This document shows positions 10,193 through 21,515 of a DNA stretch of 64,000 nucleotides, piece after piece. Under the pieces are notes generated by a model. It was not told the origin of the DNA. It was given only the letters and a program-made list of their open reading frames with translations, and did no database searches. A program made the translations under genes and the position numbers. Numbering within the stretch: position 1 is the stretch's first letter; each line of letters begins with the position of its first letter. Source of the stretch: Entamoeba invadens IP1 (lineage: Eukaryota; Evosea; Mastigamoebida; Endamoebidae); contig NW_004191722.1 of NCBI RefSeq assembly GCF_000330505.1, positions 213,449 through 277,448 of the forward strand. The letters run 5' to 3'.

Positions 10193-13100
10193 ATGGAGGC
10201 ATCTGAGAAGGATAAAATGAATTTGGACACATTGAAGCGTAAATGTGAGAACGTTAGATTACAGTTTGGTTATTATTTTCTTTTCTTAAAGTCAGTGTTG
10301 TTACTTATGAGTACTAAATAGAAGCATTCTCGCTTTCGAGTTTCCACGAGCCTCAACACGACTGGAAGACCTTTTGAATTTGGCAGACAAACAGACGACT
10401 GTTTCAATATCGTCGTATATCGATGGAGTCATCTCTTACTTCATCTCTTCCCTCTCTAAAAAGTCTCAAGTCGACACGGCAAAGGACAAACACGCTCGTA
10501 TTATTTGGTTGCGTAACTTTTTCATTGGAACTCTGATCAACTCGATAATCAACTATAGTGCTTCGATTACTAAAAAGTTGACGATATGCTTCAAAGAGCT
10601 TTTATTGATATTACGGTACACCCCACGAGTTGAAGGGGATACCGGAATTTTGATGTTATGGAGGAAGATTATCATATTATTTGAGAACACACCAGAGAAG
10701 GGTGAGACCCTTCTCCAGATCATTTCTGGCTTTTTAAAAACGTTTTATCGTCTGACGTGTAGTATAGAGGGGATGAACAAATTGATGTCGAGTGTCAAAT
10801 TTAGTGGACTTTGCTTTTGCAGAAGCTCCATAGAAAGAGCGTCTAAAGTGCAGTATTTCATGGTTGTCTCTCGATATGGCAATTTAAGATACACCAACAC
10901 GTTGTCCATCATACTTCCTATAATCGAGCCACTTGGGTTGGCCAATGACGAGTTAGCATTTATTATGTCGAAAGAGTATTGTAAAGGGATATGTTACATA
11001 ATAGAGAACTCCGACGTGTTTTCTCATTTAATCAAGAAGATGGGGATTTACTCCAAACTTGATGTTGATGGAGTTATTCAGTTTATGAAAGAAATGGCGA
11101 TAGAAGACACCGATAAGTTCTCATTGTGTAGTCCCGAGTTTTATATCTTGTTTCATATTTCTGCGTGGATTGGGATGTGTTGTGATAACATTAATGTGGT
11201 TGCGAGTGCGACGGACTTTCTTTCTGAATATCTTCCTTATGTCTTTTCGATCAATAGAAGACTGTATGATACATATTTAGTCATTTTACTTGCACAAATC
11301 TTACAAGTCTTTTTATCGACCAAATTTATTCCAACGAAAAATAGTTGTATTAAACTTGCTGTACTTTATTTAGAACATCGAGTTGACCTCTTCATGAATT
11401 TCGATAAAGACCTCTTCGCACAGTTTTTGATTCAAATTCAGAGTGATGTGCAGACAGTAAAGGATAAGAAGGAATATATCATATTCTTATCGACTATGCT
11501 ATCGTCTGGAAAGACTTCGAAAGAAGTGATGTACTTAACAGGGATACGTAAGTACATTGGAGTCAACTACACAACAATTCAACCATTCTTCGACTCAGCA
11601 GAAGGCTCAAGACAAATCCAAGGAGTATATATTGCTCTCACTAAAATTATAACATTTTTGGCAACACAAGGAGTCACTGATAATCCTTTTATTGTGCCGT
11701 ACTTAGAAAAGTTCCTGTCTTTTGAACCTACACATCCACCTCTTGTCAAAACAAACGTATATCACTTGTCTGGCACAATTGCCATTATCGGAGTTGTTTG
11801 AACTGTTACAGTTGATCAAAATTAACAATGACGCGTCACTCCCGATGCTCGTGTTGCGCATGTTCCACTGCTTTTTGTCTGACATTAACCCACACATTAG
11901 AGAAGTCGCTGCACAAGTTGCTCCACAAATATTGGTACCAACGTTACAGGTGTTATATCGCCTAAACACTGCAGCATCTATTAATAAGTACGCGACATCG
12001 TCGTTGACAGCTACTGGAGTATTACGAGTGTCACAGTCGATTGCACTCTCATATATCATACAAAGTGCATCCCTCCCTACAAAGTCGCACTTCTTGTCTG
12101 AGTGCTGTATACCACGCTCACCTAACCCATTACAGCAGTTTGAAGTGTCTATTGCTTCTGACTTGTTGACACTAGTTCCCTTCATATTGTCGCAGTCCTT
12201 CGACAAGTTGCCGCCTTTGATACAAATCAGTGGGTTACATGCCTTTGTGAGAAGTTTGCGGTACTTGTGCAGAACACCAAATAGTGAAGAAGTGCCAAAA
12301 GTGGTGAAGCGGTGTTACAATTACTTATTAGAGATCATACGAGTGGTGTTGACTGTGCATCACCCCGAGTCTGTTGTACCGTATAAGTACACTTTACCTA
12401 TTGAATTACTTGCTCGTGAGATGTGTGTAATAAATGCACGGAGTGATGGAATTGATAATCCAGTGATTTCATTGAGTGAAGAAGCCTTCTTTGCAGTTGC
12501 AGTGTTAATGCGCCGGATCCGACCAGAGAAAGAAATCTTCAGTTTGTTCAGACTCTTTCTTGATGAGCATCCAATACCAATCCACTTGGGGATCAGAGAG
12601 ATCATTCGGTTTGGTCTGAAACCATATACAAAGTCCGATTATGAAATATTAGATGTCTTATCACTTGAAGCGGATGCTGTACACGACTTTAAAGTGCCTG
12701 AAAAGTGTATTGAAGTCTGGGCTGATGTTGCTGGGTTGACTTCTTCTGTGATGAAATTGGTAGACAACGACGCATTACGAAATGTCGAATCGGCAGTTGT
12801 GTCGAGATGTGCCCTTTCTATAGTACTTGCTGGAATTAAGTTTGGAATTCCTGTTGTAACTACTAAGGGAATGTTCTCTGTTGATAATGAGGAGGACTAT
12901 ATACCCTCAGACTTCAAAGGACTATATTCCATGTTAATGACTGGAGTTGAAGACGATACGAAAAGGTACTCAAAAATGTCACCAAAACCACAATATATCA
13001 CCCATTTTGCAGTTCTCCCACCCCTTGAAGTCGAACGGATTGGAGAAGTTGAGAGAAAAGGAGAGAAAAGCAGTGAAAGTGACACCATTCGACTGAGTAA

Positions 13101-15144
13101 ATCGCCAATGAAACAAAAGACGACGAAACAAGCAATTGAAAGTTCTGAGGAATTGTTACTTGAGCGAAGGGGACTTGAAAAGATTATAATGATGATGGAG
13201 GAGATCAAGAAGTTTGTGACTCAAGGAGTCCGCATGTCGGACCACTTCTTGACACTTTTGTATGTCATTAAATTTGCGCGAAAGACATTTGCCACGTTGA
13301 TTGAATATACGCCGTCATATATAGATAACTACTTAGAGTCAATAGACATCAAAGGGACTGCAGTAGCGCATCAAAAGAGTGGTGAGAGTGGGTTAGAGTT
13401 ACTTGGGCACTTAGTCTTTGATATAGCGGACTACCCCAACAGTGACAAAGCTCTTTGTCTTATAACGAAATTGCAAAAGATGTTGATTGGGTTTTCTATA
13501 TGCTTTGATGTCCTTTTGAACTCATTAAAGGGGGATGGGGTATTAAGAAAATTACGAGGGGAAGTAGTCATTCCATTATACTTCTCTGCTATTATGCAAA
13601 ACTTTGTGAAAACAGACAAAGACTTAACAGCGGAGTTTATTTATCGAGTGGAAGACTTGGATGTCGAAGACGCTTTAATGATAGCGAGGTGTTCCTGTCC
13701 ATTATTGAAAGTCAAAGTAGCAGAAGAACAACTGAAAAATACACGTCCAGATATAGCAAGAGCTTTACATGGTGAAACTCCATCGATGACGCCGATCTTT
13801 AAAGAGTTTGAAGGGATAGAAAGTACTCTAATGGAACTGAGCAAACAAAAAGAATTGTCCTTTGCGTTTTTCCATTCGCTCTTTGAGACGTTTAATATGT
13901 GTCTTCCAATGCGGTTGATTGAAGCTCTATCATATAGTTGTTTAAATAAAAAGAATAACATGTATGTGGAAAGAGTGATTGACGAGTCTTTACCTGAAGA
14001 CTATGCACAGAAAGTCGATGTTTTGAGTCAATTTCTACCAAAAACACAGCCAAGTCTTAGTTTAGTTCAAACAACCACTAGCAAAGACTTTTGGGAGGTC
14101 CAACACTATTTTGAAAGAAGATTGCCGGCACTTCGAGATACGGCACGACAAGAATGCTTCAATGGGCAATTAATGTTATATATAACAAAACGACATCCAA
14201 GAGATATTTTAATGTATTTACATCACCAGTTTTTGGACCGATTTACTACTATGATACCAACGAATCATGTCCTCTTTGGCGTCGATTTTAAAAAGATTTT
14301 AATGGACCGGTTGTGGGAAAATCAAACGCCCCCAGTGAATTCGACACAAAGCGCATTGAAGGCACTTGTATCGATGCAAAACACACTTCCTATCTCTTTA
14401 CAACTCAAAGAGGAATTCATCGAGAATTTATTTAGAGGCGGAGAGAACGAATTGGTGGTGTCGTGTTTACTCACACATAAAAGTTATATGACGTTTGGAC
14501 TGGATAATTCTATCACTTCGAATGTCACCCACTCGAAACCATATTTGGAGGAATACGTCTTCACTTTTACTAAGAAGTATCTTCTAAATGATATCCAAAA
14601 ACTCTTTTTGAAAGACCCATTGAAATACATTCGAATTGTTGTGCCGTGTTTGGCCCAATTTCGCCCACGACAACTCTATGAAATTTATCGAAGAACACTC
14701 ACCGTCGAATGCGCGCGATCTGATTATTTGTTACTGATGTACACTCAAGCGACTTGTGCGACAGTTTTATTGATAGCTCCCGAGTACAACATCATCACGC
14801 CGCCACTGTCTATCATCACGTTGATATCGTTCCATCACGAATTGATTTTTGTCGTCAATGCACTGCTCGCCGATGAAGCAACGCGACAAATGACGCTCAC
14901 GACTATTCAAAAATTGTCGCAACGAGTCTTGGGATGTGAACGAGTCGTCGACGGTATAACAAAGAAGGCAGACTCTTGGGAGAAAAATTTGGTCCTCAGA
15001 TTCTTGTGGGACTTGCTTAGTATATCAACGGAAATACCTAAACTCGACAACATCATTGTCGAAGATGTCTTCGGCTGTGTCGTAGACAAACCAATCATCG
15101 ACAGAAGGGATCAACTTCTTGTCTCTCTCATACAAATATTGTAA
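10193..15144 (+). CDS. unrecognised very large helical-repeat protein, about 1600 aa
   Basis: Exon 1 runs from the ATG at 10193 to 10263. A 58-bp intron (10264-10321, GTTTGG to TAG) joins it in frame to the second exon (FEFPRASTRLEDLLNLADKQ). The frame of exon 2 runs to 11801, and the frame of the rest opens at 11722 and ends at 15144, so a change of frame is needed between 11722 and 11801. It could be a 55-bp intron 11757-11811 (GTATAT to ACAG, a poor donor) or a one-base indel. The product is almost entirely alpha-helical, Leu-rich, of armadillo/HEAT character, with one charged low-complexity stretch in the middle (EVERKGEKSSESDTIRLSKS). No catalytic motif was found. A scaffold role would suit this architecture but is only a guess. 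Confidence 0.65.
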
Positions 15145-15799
15145 TTCAATGTATAGCTTTTTATTAATTTGTATATAGTTTATATTTAGTTAAAGACATA
15201 TAACTAATGCGATTGGGTTGGTTACCAATCAATGGTGTATAGCGGCTCGATTTGTCTGTCAAGTAGTGTATAATACTACTTAATATTTATATTATGTCAA
15301 CGAGTGAAATGGGAAAGAGATTGTTTCTCTATTATTCACACAAAAAGGATCACAACCCTACTTCTTTTCATACGAATTGGATTCTACTGGACAAAGTGGG
15401 TCTTTGATATGTATAAACAAAGGAAAACGATTCACCACAATTAAAAATGTTTAAGAGGAAAGGAAACCCTACTTCTTTTTTGATTACGATATTCTATATT
15501 CCATAAACATAAGAATAAGAGAACAAAAACCATCTTTATAACTCCGTGTTGAGTTGTGCAGAAATGGCGGCACATGACCAAATCATGAATTAAGTCTTTT
15601 GTCTTTCTTCTGGAAAAGAAAAAGTCTTCACCATTTAAAGGAAAAAGGGATAGCTATCGAGTCCACCCAAAAATAAGTATTGTCAGAAACAATTATTAAG
15701 AAATAGAAGAGTAAAAGAATCAGAGAAGTATACCAAGAACACCAAAATATGTTAAAAAAGGTCGTATAAAAGACATCACAAAACAAAGAAAAACAGACG
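15145..15799. other. intergenic region, less AT-rich, no gene seen
   Basis: About 650 bp. It contains two copies of CCCTACTTCTTTT about 110 bp apart (near 15356 and 15466) and, just before the MFS gene, GTATAAAAGA (about 15764), a possible TATA-type element 36 bp before the start codon. The minus-strand frame 15628-15813 has no support. Confidence 0.5.
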
Positions 15800-17287
15800 A
15801 TGTGGGCTTTCAATTTGCACGCCGACTTGAAGAAAAAGGTGGTTCACTCCTATAACCTGACGACGTACTGTGTTTCTGCGTTCTGTCTTAACTTCTCCGT
15901 CTACTTCTTTTGGTTGATAGTCCCCATTATGATGCGTAACTTAGGGGCTTCACCTTTAGAAATTGGATTAGTTGGAGCAGTTGGGTTTGGTGCACAAGGA
16001 TTTATGGCTCCTGTATGTGGGCGGCTAGCTGATAAATTACCGCCTGAGAGTATGGCGCGCTTTGGAGCTTGTTTACATTGTTTGACTTGTTTAATAGTAG
16101 CTATGGTCTATATAACAGAGACTAAGACTATACCAATCTACTTCATATGTTTGATTCAAAGTCTTGGTCTAGCTATGTTCTGGTCACCGTCAGAAGCATT
16201 AGTAGGCAATGAAAGTTATGCGGGCGGCGAGAGTAAAAACATTTCAATGTTTTCTATGTCTTTTGCTTGTGGCAAAGCTGTTGGATTTTTACTTGCTGGA
16301 ACTTTGAGTGCTCTTATTGGACAGACTTACAGTTTATATGTTGCATGCGCTGAAGCTTTTGTGACATTCTTTGCGATGACGCTCTTCCCACAAAACAATC
16401 ACTTGAAGGAGGAGACGGTGCCTGAAATTAACATTGAGTTGGAGGCTCTTCCACAAATCGAGAAGAAGGAAAGGGAGTATACAACTGAAATCCCAATGAA
16501 TGGTGATCCTAAGACTCTACAAAGTAATACTGAACATCAAGATGGTGTCATTTTAAGTGAATCACAAACACCACGAATCTCTGAAGATAACACACACATT
16601 GATTTGAGTGAAATCAAACACACACAAGTCATGTCGAAAAGACCCATCCATTACTTCTGGTATTACATCAACTCTATTGTCTTCCACTGCTTTGTCACTG
16701 CCATTGTTGGAGTTATTTCCAATCAATATATTAATTATGCTAAACGAACTAATGTGACTCTTCCAGGTATTATAGAAGACTCTGATGTGCTTGTAGGTAT
16801 TTTACTATTTGTGGTGAATATTGCTCAGTTAAGTGCGTTTGTTGTCTTAGGGAGAATGACAATTTGGCAATACAAATTGTATTTGAATATGATTTCCTTT
16901 GTAGTTCTTCTTGGGTGTGTAGCTGTTTTTTATTTCATGAAGAACGGGTATGTGTTGGCTATCGCTTCTTTTGTTATTGGGTTTATTTCTGGATATGATT
17001 TCTTGTTGAACATGTTTTACTCGTTGAATGCATCTGAGTCCGAGAAAGGGAAGTACATGGGGATATCTGAGTGTTCTTCCTGTTTGTCGTACAGTTTAGC
17101 TCCACTTCTCGCTGGTTTATTATCAACTTATATAAGTCTTGGGTGGTGTATATACACCTGTTTTGTTTTTATAATACTTGGATTAATTGGGTGTGGTGCC
17201 ACACAAGCTTATGTCTATTACCTTGAGAGAAAGGATAGACTTCAAGTACAAAAGGAGTTAATGATTCCTGCCGACTCGATGAAATAA
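15800..17287 (+). CDS. major facilitator superfamily transporter, 495 aa
   Basis: Single exon. About twelve hydrophobic segments in two blocks of six, separated by a charged cytosolic loop (residues about 200-275, rich in Glu, Thr and Ser). The loop between helices 2 and 3 has GRLADKLPPESMARFG, matching the MFS signature G-x-x-x-D-R/K-x-G-R/K in relaxed form. The length is normal for the superfamily. It should move a small solute across the plasma or a vacuolar membrane; the substrate is not predictable. The start at 15800 is the first ATG after the TATA-like element. No close paralogue lies in the window. Confidence 0.82.
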   Translation: MWAFNLHADLKKKVVHSYNLTTYCVSAFCLNFSVYFFWLIVPIMMRNLGASPLEIGLVGAVGFGAQGFMAPVCGRLADKLPPESMARFGACLHCLTCLIVAMVYITETKTIPIYFICLIQSLGLAMFWSPSEALVGNESYAGGESKNISMFSMSFACGKAVGFLLAGTLSALIGQTYSLYVACAEAFVTFFAMTLFPQNNHLKEETVPEINIELEALPQIEKKEREYTTEIPMNGDPKTLQSNTEHQDGVILSESQTPRISEDNTHIDLSEIKHTQVMSKRPIHYFWYYINSIVFHCFVTAIVGVISNQYINYAKRTNVTLPGIIEDSDVLVGILLFVVNIAQLSAFVVLGRMTIWQYKLYLNMISFVVLLGCVAVFYFMKNGYVLAIASFVIGFISGYDFLLNMFYSLNASESEKGKYMGISECSSCLSYSLAPLLAGLLSTYISLGWCIYTCFVFIILGLIGCGATQAYVYYLERKDRLQVQKELMIPADSMK

Positions 17288-17556
17288 CGTGTTATTAATT
17301 ATTATGAATTGAGTGTAAACAAATGTGTTGAATTTCTTTGAAATACTTTGTGTTATTATAATAGTATATTAATAGTATATTCTAAATATAATTATATTAT
17401 ATTATTTTATCTAGAAAAGTTGTTATATTAAATCAATGAATAAGAATTGAATAGAATCTTTTGACTATCAAAACACTTGTGTGTTTTATTTATTTATAAA
17501 TAATAGTAACTATACTTATATTCAACACCTTAACCATTCTTAAACAAAATATATAC
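17288..17556. other. short AT-rich intergenic region between convergent genes
   Basis: About 270 bp between two converging stop codons, nearly pure A/T, with nothing recognised beyond expected polyadenylation sequence. Confidence 0.5.
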
Positions 17557-18519
17557 TTAAAGGTACACATCCACCGTGACTCCAAAGTGGTCACTCATAA
17601 ACGGGAACTTTCTCCCCTTCACTGGGAACTTATCGACTCTGCAGTTCTTGCATGTCAGTTGTGGTTCTTCTCCCTCTCTCTTCAATTGGAAGATATAGTC
17701 CAGCCGTGACTTATCCATGCACTGTTCTTCGTAGGTGATTTCCGTATCAAACGGTGTTTCCGTCCCCGACGCGTCGACAAACGAGTCACCGAACGTGACT
17801 GGTTGTACTCCGTGGTTGTCTCTAAGTAACAAGTCGATGAGTTCTCCGTTCGGTACGACAAATGTTTGTAAGAATTCTTTATACTCGACGCTCTCCGTGG
17901 TCCCATCAGTCCCTGCTCTTCCATTCACATTAAAATCACCGCAGCATATCGCCGGGTAGTTGTTCCCTGTAGTCTTCTCTTGAACGAACTCCGCGTATTC
18001 CTTCACATGGACCATTCTTCTCTCTCTCGATGGTTTAGCCTTTTCCAAATCCAATGTATAGTCTGCTTGTGTGTGTGTATCAAAGACGTGAATGTATCGA
18101 TTCGGTTGCACTTCGATTTTCGCGTAGAGTACACCTTTCGACGCAACTGCGTCTGCGTATATCCCTCGTGTGTACATTCTGAAGTCCTTTTCGACTATTG
18201 GGAATCGTGATATAATGACAAGTCCGGCATCGACTAAAAACAGCGGAAACAACGGCTTCTCCGTTTGGATCCTCCACTTAAACCCGGCTTTCTTGGCCTT
18301 TTTAAGTAACTTCTCTCGTCGCCAGTTAAGTTCCTTAAAGACTTCTTGGAAACATACCACATCAAAGTCTTGAAGTCGATCATTACAAAAGACTCGCAAG
18401 CGACTGTCCTTATGATCGTGGCCAGCGGCAGATACTAACATCGGACGGAGGTACATGTTATACGTAAGAATGCGGAGAGGCTTGGACTCAACATCTATAG
18501 CGACAGGCTCTTCGGCCAT
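17557..18519 (-). CDS. neutral sphingomyelinase-like phosphodiesterase (endonuclease/exonuclease/phosphatase fold), 320 aa
   Basis: The DNase-I-like fold is clear from its conserved blocks: LTYNMYLRP (Asn21, metal site), CFQEVF (Glu59, metal ligand), DAGLVIISRFPI, VFDTHTQADY, GDFNVNG (Asp/Asn of the active site) and the C-terminal MSDHFGVTVDV (catalytic His). Among the fold's families, the DAGLVIISRFPI and KGVLYAKI blocks point to neutral sphingomyelinases. These cleave sphingomyelin to ceramide and phosphocholine with Mg2+. No signal peptide is seen, so a cytosolic or membrane-associated enzyme is likely. I chose the ATG at 18519 (ACAATGG context); an in-frame ATG at 18555 would add 12 residues. 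Confidence 0.82.
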   Translation of the reverse strand: MAEEPVAIDVESKPLRILTYNMYLRPMLVSAAGHDHKDSRLRVFCNDRLQDFDVVCFQEVFKELNWRREKLLKKAKKAGFKWRIQTEKPLFPLFLVDAGLVIISRFPIVEKDFRMYTRGIYADAVASKGVLYAKIEVQPNRYIHVFDTHTQADYTLDLEKAKPSRERRMVHVKEYAEFVQEKTTGNNYPAICCGDFNVNGRAGTDGTTESVEYKEFLQTFVVPNGELIDLLLRDNHGVQPVTFGDSFVDASGTETPFDTEITYEEQCMDKSRLDYIFQLKREGEEPQLTCKNCRVDKFPVKGRKFPFMSDHFGVTVDVYL

Positions 18520-19486
18520 TGTGGTGGTTTGTTTTATTAAGTTCAGATGAACCATCAAATCTTATTCCATCGATGGTTCTCTCATTTTGGTTTGTTTTCT
18601 AAGATTTGGTTCCTTGCATCTATCTACTAGTTTAATATGGTATTGTTACTATATTTTTACTAGTAATTCTTGTTTGATTGTGACGGGAATTCAAAAATAA
18701 AGTAAAATAACCTGAAATTTTGGGAGAAATGGACGTATTGTGTTGTCTATTTGAAACTACAAAAAATAAATTGAAAATTTATAATTCAGAAATTTATAAT
18801 ATTATAAAATATTTATAATAATATTTATAATAATGTATAATATTAAAAATATAATTGGTGTTTCAGGACAAATTAAAAATACTCAATACATTTTGATCAC
18901 TTAAAATTTTAAAACTAAAAAACAATAAAAAACAAATTTAAATTTTATAGTTACCTTTTTACTTTGATATTTTTTTATTAATTTCATTTTGACAAATCCA
19001 AAATGGCAGAATGAAACTTTTCAAAATAAAATAAAATGATTATGTATTATTATTATTATTATTTGAGATAAAATAGAACTGTTATTTATTATTTAATTTA
19101 ATTACTTAATTAATAAATAATATTATAAAATATTTATTCTATTTTAAAAATAAACTATAGTTTTAATAAGTAAGCTTGTAAAATAATAACTATAATAATA
19201 TAGTTAATTTGATATTAATAAACAAAAAAAAATATATTATTAATAAATAAAAACGAATAGACTTATAATATAAAATATAAAATTAAATTAATATATTAAT
19301 AATAAATATAACAGTAATGCAACCAACTAATATTATTTACAATAATTGCAGTCAAAAATGTTGAGCAAAACAAATTAACGAACAGTTCAGAAACCAAATA
19401 AAACTAGTAAAACAACTAAAATCAATAGAACAGAGAACTGGATGAACCCTACCAGAAGAGTAACTGTAAAATGATTTGCGAGAGAG
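18520..19486. other. very AT-rich intergenic region between divergent genes
   Basis: About 970 bp. No gene. Long A/T-only stretches of TATA and TTATTA type fill 18740-19330. AGAACTGG at about 19433 precedes the S9 start and could be its GAAC element. An out-of-frame ATG at 19470 lies 17 bp before the chosen start. Confidence 0.5.
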
Positions 19487-20041
19487 ATGGGCCGTTGCCT
19501 CCGTAATCACAGTGTTGTATACAAGACTCCAAAGGTCCCCTTTGACCGTACCAGATTTGATGCCGAATTGAAATTAGCCGGACAGTTTGGATTAAAATGC
19601 AAACGTGAGATTCAACGTGTTCACTTTATGTTGGGCCACATGAGAACTATTGCTAAGGTGATGTTAATGAAATCCGCCACCGACCCAAAAAGAATCTTGG
19701 AAGGTAACGCTTTACTCAGAAGACTTCACAACCTCGGGATATTACCAAAAGATCAAACTAAGCTTGAGTTCGTCTTAGCTTTGAAAGAAGAGAACTTACT
19801 TGAACGAAGACTTCAGACAATCGTCTTCAGAAAAGGCTTTGCTAAATCAATTCACCACGCTCGCGTCTTGATTCGTTCAAAACTCATCTCCGTCGGTAAA
19901 CAAATCGTCGACGTCCCTTCCTTCATGGTCAGAGTTTCTTCAGAGCCACTCGTACAACTCGCTCCTAACACTCCTCTCACTAACCCTGAGAAGCTTGGAA
20001 GAAGAAAAAGAAAGGCAAGAAAGGACGCTAAAGGTCAGTAA
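19487..20041 (+). CDS. RPS9: 40S ribosomal protein S9 (uS4)
   Basis: 184 residues, recognisable throughout as eukaryotic S9: the start (MGRCLRNHSVVYKTPKVPFD), the helical middle (LLRRLHNLGILP) and the S4 RNA-binding domain (LERRLQTIVFRKGFAKSIHHARVLI) are standard. The basic tail (GRRKRKARKDAKGQ) is slightly shorter than in animals. The protein binds 18S rRNA early in small-subunit assembly and contributes to decoding fidelity. Codon choice is of the highly expressed type. Single exon. The next gene starts only 137 bp after the stop in the same direction. Confidence 0.97.
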   Translation: MGRCLRNHSVVYKTPKVPFDRTRFDAELKLAGQFGLKCKREIQRVHFMLGHMRTIAKVMLMKSATDPKRILEGNALLRRLHNLGILPKDQTKLEFVLALKEENLLERRLQTIVFRKGFAKSIHHARVLIRSKLISVGKQIVDVPSFMVRVSSEPLVQLAPNTPLTNPEKLGRRKRKARKDAKGQ

Positions 20042-20177
20042 TTGAGTCGATATCGCAATTCTATTCGTTAGTAACTTTTTATTATAATTTTATACTATTT
20101 GCTACTACTCGTCTACTTTGAGTCTTTCTCTCTAAAAACACAGACTTTTTATCTCAAAAATACATATCAAATACACT

Positions 20178-21515
20178 ATGGAGGGTTTCGTTATCCAAAT
20201 CGATTCAACTCAGCAATACACACACTACAACACTATCAAATCTATGTTGAAGGCACCTCTCACAGAACTTCTACTTCAAATTGCACCTCATCAAGTCAAA
20301 ATAGGGTTTACTACAGGGTTTCTTTTTTCCAAAGACACTTTAGGAACACTCAACACGGTTTTTGAGTTTTCAGAGATTAAAGAGGTTGACGCGAAGGAGA
20401 GGGAGTATTTACAAGTCACTGTTGGGGACTCAATCAAGTTTGCGACTGACAGATTTGGATCGAATTCGTTACTTTATGAAACGAATGAGAATGGCGTCTG
20501 CATCTCGACGTTCATGTGCAAGGAGTCATCTGCCCCAAATGAATGGTACGAATACTTTTACACGGACAAAACTGTTTTGAAGCACAAGAAGGCCGGTAAT
20601 ACTATTGAGGAATACTATTCCTCAATATTTGGTGAACGACTTGATTTGCCGACGGAGGAGGTCAGCGAGTGTGTGAAGCTTCTTGACGAGTCGCTTTCAA
20701 AAGCAGTTGAGATGATGTTGAGGACATCCGGAGAGACTATTCCCGTGTTATTTAGTGGAGGTATTGATAGTTCAATGATAGCTTATTACGTCTTACTGCA
20801 TTGTGGAGAGAAGAAAGTGGAGTTATACAACATGGCGTGCCTCTATGAAGGAACGTTTGAAAGTCCGGACCGATTGTGTGCGCGTGCTGTATTGTCGGAT
20901 CTCAAAAAGATTTTTCCAACGAAGAATTTTGAGTTTATCGAGATCAATGCGAGCGAAGACGTCATTCTCCAGACAAGCGAAAACATCAAAAATGTTATAT
21001 ACCCCAACGACACAGTAATGGATTTATCAATAACTACTGCGACGACACTGGCGTTGATATCTGAAGGTCTTTGTGGGACTCATACCGTTCGACGGACATC
21101 TCCATATGTCTTTTGTGGTCAAGGAGCTGACGAGCAACTTGGAGGATATGGTCGTCATCGGAATGCTTTAAAGTACAATCGGTTGAGTCAAGAACTTGAG
21201 TTGGACTTCTGTAGGTTGTGGAGTAGAAACACTGAAAGAGATGATCGAGTGTCAAAGTACTGTAAAGTGAAATGTTTGTACCCATTTCTTGAAAACCAAG
21301 TGGTTCGTGTCATCAGAAACATCCCAGAGAAATTACTTGTCAAACTCGAGTTGCCCGAAAACGAAGGCAATAAGTGGATCTTAAGAGAGGTCGCAAGGAA
21401 AAACGGAATGGTGCAGTGCGCTAACTTCAAGAAGACGGCCATCCAGTTCGGAACAAGAATCGCTAAGGTTTTGAATAAAGGTAAGAAAGTCAGTGGGGCG
21501 GATAAACTTGAGTAA
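20178..21515 (+). CDS. asparagine synthetase domain-containing protein 1 (ASNSD1)-like, 445 aa
   Basis: The C-terminal half has the asparagine-synthetase-type PP-loop LFSGGIDSSMIAYYVLL (residues about 191-207) and the downstream FCGQGADEQLGGYGRHR block, both characteristic of the ASNSD1 group. The N-terminal half resembles the glutaminase fold but starts MEGFVI. The catalytic Cys expected at position 2 in true glutamine-dependent asparagine synthetases is missing, so ammonia release from glutamine is unlikely. The biochemical role of this family is not settled. Single exon, starting at the ATG at 20178. Confidence 0.85.
   Translation: MEGFVIQIDSTQQYTHYNTIKSMLKAPLTELLLQIAPHQVKIGFTTGFLFSKDTLGTLNTVFEFSEIKEVDAKEREYLQVTVGDSIKFATDRFGSNSLLYETNENGVCISTFMCKESSAPNEWYEYFYTDKTVLKHKKAGNTIEEYYSSIFGERLDLPTEEVSECVKLLDESLSKAVEMMLRTSGETIPVLFSGGIDSSMIAYYVLLHCGEKKVELYNMACLYEGTFESPDRLCARAVLSDLKKIFPTKNFEFIEINASEDVILQTSENIKNVIYPNDTVMDLSITTATTLALISEGLCGTHTVRRTSPYVFCGQGADEQLGGYGRHRNALKYNRLSQELELDFCRLWSRNTERDDRVSKYCKVKCLYPFLENQVVRVIRNIPEKLLVKLELPENEGNKWILREVARKNGMVQCANFKKTAIQFGTRIAKVLNKGKKVSGADKLE

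Noticed and set aside
10193..15144. Assignment to Furry/Mor2, CNOT1 or neurofibromin-like families
   Set aside because: Only general armadillo/HEAT-like helicity; no signature stretch of any of these families was found.
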